6,816 bases of DNA, taken from the NCBI GenBank assembly GCA_002779235.1, contig PEXD01000082.1, forward strand, positions 1 to 6,816, given 5' to 3'. Below the pieces are notes generated by a model. It ran no database searches, was not told the DNA's origin, and was given only the letters and a program-made list of their open reading frames with translations. The position numbers and the translations under genes were made by a program. Shown here in pieces: positions 5,840 through 6,816 of the stretch (within the stretch, counting starts at the first letter, position 1; each line of letters starts with the position of its first letter). Source of the stretch: Candidatus Woesearchaeota archaeon CG07_land_8_20_14_0_80_44_23. GTDB taxonomy: Archaea; Nanobdellota; Nanobdellia; Woesearchaeales; 0-14-0-80-44-23.

Positions 5840-6535
5840 TTTTCCCTCTTGTATTTAACAGTTTAAAATTGGAATGGTTTTAAACCAATTCCATGAAGGC
5901 TGGTCAAAGCCTCTTGGGTTTGGAGCATTTGCATAGCTCATGATACTTCGTCCAGTTAGATAGTGATTTCCAAGACAATGAATAGTATATTCTCCACACA
6001 AGGAACCTCCTGCGCAATATTCCGGATTGCCTCCATATATTGGGTCATTACCACCCAGTGCAGCTTCAAGACAATTTGAATTTGGATTTACCAAACCTTG
6101 TTTACATCTGCACGCGTCTAAATATTCATCATTTAAACCCCATTCGTGTCCAAGTTCATGAACAGCAACTATTGGGAAAGTTGCCTCAACAAAAACAGTG
6201 CTAACACCATTGGAAAATCCTGCAATTCTTCCACAAAAATCCTGGTTAGTAAGCCCAATTATATAATCATAACTTTCTCCAGATGCTAATGCGCAGTTTT
6301 TTATTTGAGTTATGTCATAACTATCTCCTCCATTGTTAAAATCACAGCTGAATGGAAACTCACAATTACTGTTTACTAAAACCATTTTTGCTTTGTCCGG
6401 ACAACTTTTTAAGGGTATATTATTAATAATGTTATTATACTGATTTGATGCTGCAGAAGGAAATGTGCTTAAACCGCCTTCCCAATCTACAGGAACTAAT
6501 AATATTTTTAATTTAGCAGTTTCTTCGCATTCAAT
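5390..6535. other. AT-rich island spanning two genes
   Basis: Hand counts of G+C per 60-base row: 5101-5160, 37; 5281-5340, 30; 5341-5400, 25; 5401-5460, 17; 5461-5520, 14; 5581-5640, 15; 5821-5880, 14; 6121-6180, 22; 6421-6480, 19; 6481-6540, 18; 6541-6600, 34. The low stretch therefore begins within Cys module 1 of the anchored protein. It ends at the last Cys (visible residue 96) of the protease's Cys-rich region. Confidence 0.75.
5844..5849 (-). promoter_or_regulatory. Ribosome binding site before the two-module surface protein
   Basis: AGAGGG on the minus strand sits 4 bases before the ATG at 5839, within the 15-base gap after the protease stop. It confirms that start and shows the gene has its own ribosome entry despite close packing. 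Confidence 0.5.
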
Positions 6536-6816
6536 TCCATCCCACTCTTTTCCCTGGGGGCAGCACGCCTTGTTGCTCGGGTCATCTTTTTTTGGAGAGC
6601 ATACTCCAGAGTTGCACTCGGGATTGCAGTCGCACTTCTGCCCCTCTGATTTTCCGCCGGGGGTTATGCACTCTGCTCCATTTGGCCTTTCACATTTTGC
6701 CGTTCCTGTAGGGCAGCATCCATTTTCCAGTAAATTGTTGCAGTTGAGGCAGCATTCAACGCAGGCACAGTCATGAGGGGAATTTGCGCAGTTCTCAGAG
6801 TATGGAGCTTCGGTTT
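5855..6816 (-). CDS. Secreted Cys-rich zinc metallopeptidase, metzincin-type (5' end missing)
   Basis: The frame stays open to the right edge, giving 319 visible residues; the true start and any signal peptide lie outside. The first methionine, at 6385, falls inside the catalytic domain and is not a plausible start. Visible residues 1-96 form a Cys-rich region with 17 Cys, including CC pairs, two CCPxG units and NCNN and CDC motifs. KLKILLVPVDW (about 101-111) then opens the peptidase domain. The zinc site is HELGHEWGLND: His219, Glu220, His223, Gly226 and, as probable third ligand, Asp229, followed by Glu-Tyr. Met292 in SIMSYANAP fits a metzincin Met-turn. Twelve further Cys suggest a disulfide-rich extracellular enzyme, ending on a Cys with no C-terminal anchor. 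HExxHxxGxxD is the spacing of Asp-type metzincins such as snapalysin; M64-type peptidases also have a DEY after the helix but, from memory, with a longer spacing. The family assignment is open and the substrate unknown. Confidence 0.82.
   Translation of the reverse strand, partial: TEAPYSENCANSPHDCACVECCLNCNNLLENGCCPTGTAKCERPNGAECITPGGKSEGQKCDCNPECNSGVCSPKKDDPSNKACCPQGKEWDGIECEETAKLKILLVPVDWEGGLSTFPSAASNQYNNIINNIPLKSCPDKAKMVLVNSNCEFPFSCDFNNGGDSYDITQIKNCALASGESYDYIIGLTNQDFCGRIAGFSNGVSTVFVEATFPIVAVHELGHEWGLNDEYLDACRCKQGLVNPNSNCLEAALGGNDPIYGGNPEYCAGGSLCGEYTIHCLGNHYLTGRSIMSYANAPNPRGFDQPSWNWFKTIPILNC

Noticed and set aside
6465..6776. 103-codon plus-strand frame opposite the protease Cys-rich region
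   Set aside because: It is the complement of the Cys-rich coding sequence. The minus frame gives a coherent disulfide-rich protein continuous with the catalytic domain, while the plus translation is Ser/His/Pro-rich with no domain or ribosome site.
1..6816. tRNA, rRNA, insertion sequence or CRISPR array
   Set aside because: Coding frames fill nearly the whole window. I saw no transposase motif, no inverted terminal repeats, no regularly spaced direct repeats and no tRNA-like T-loop in the short gaps.

Overview
The window most likely comes from a DPANN-type archaeon (Woesearchaeota, Pacearchaeota, Diapherotrites or a similar lineage). This rests on four things: a pilin precursor with an archaeal class III-like signal peptide; a double-domain archaeal pilus/secretion platform protein; Shine-Dalgarno sites matching the archaeal GGAGGTGAT consensus plus a TTG start; and secreted, Cys-rich proteins with DGICDPDC-type modules, which I associate with these lineages. 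The lineage is an inference. No rRNA or other marker gene is present.

All genes lie on the minus strand, so the window reads right to left. Transcription order: (1) a secreted Cys-rich zinc metallopeptidase with a metzincin-type HExxHxxGxxD site, truncated at the right edge (5855-6816); (2) a signal-peptide protein with two 8-Cys, Asp-rich modules and a C-terminal membrane anchor (4985-5839); (3) a 246-residue pilin-like protein (4248-4988); (4) a 175-residue class III signal peptide pilin (3677-4204); (5) a large N-terminally anchored surface protein with a Pro-rich tail (2325-3662, start revised); (6) a 734-residue platform protein with two T2SSF domains, FlaJ/TadC-like (68-2272, TTG start); (7) the first 12 codons of another gene (1-36). 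Gaps between genes are 0-52 bases, and one junction is an ATGA overlap, so the set looks like one operon, perhaps with weak internal promoters. No intergenic stretch exceeds 60 bases.

The layout suggests an archaeal type IV pilus-like surface machine: a membrane platform, three consecutive small or mid-sized proteins with pilin-like N-termini, and upstream a secreted protease paired with a membrane-anchored Cys-rich protein. The assembly ATPase and prepilin peptidase are not in the window, so completeness cannot be judged. An AT-rich island of about 1.1 kb (roughly 5390-6535) covers the protease catalytic domain and the N-terminal half of the anchored protein. Its edges fall at Cys-rich modules, which suggests module exchange or transfer.
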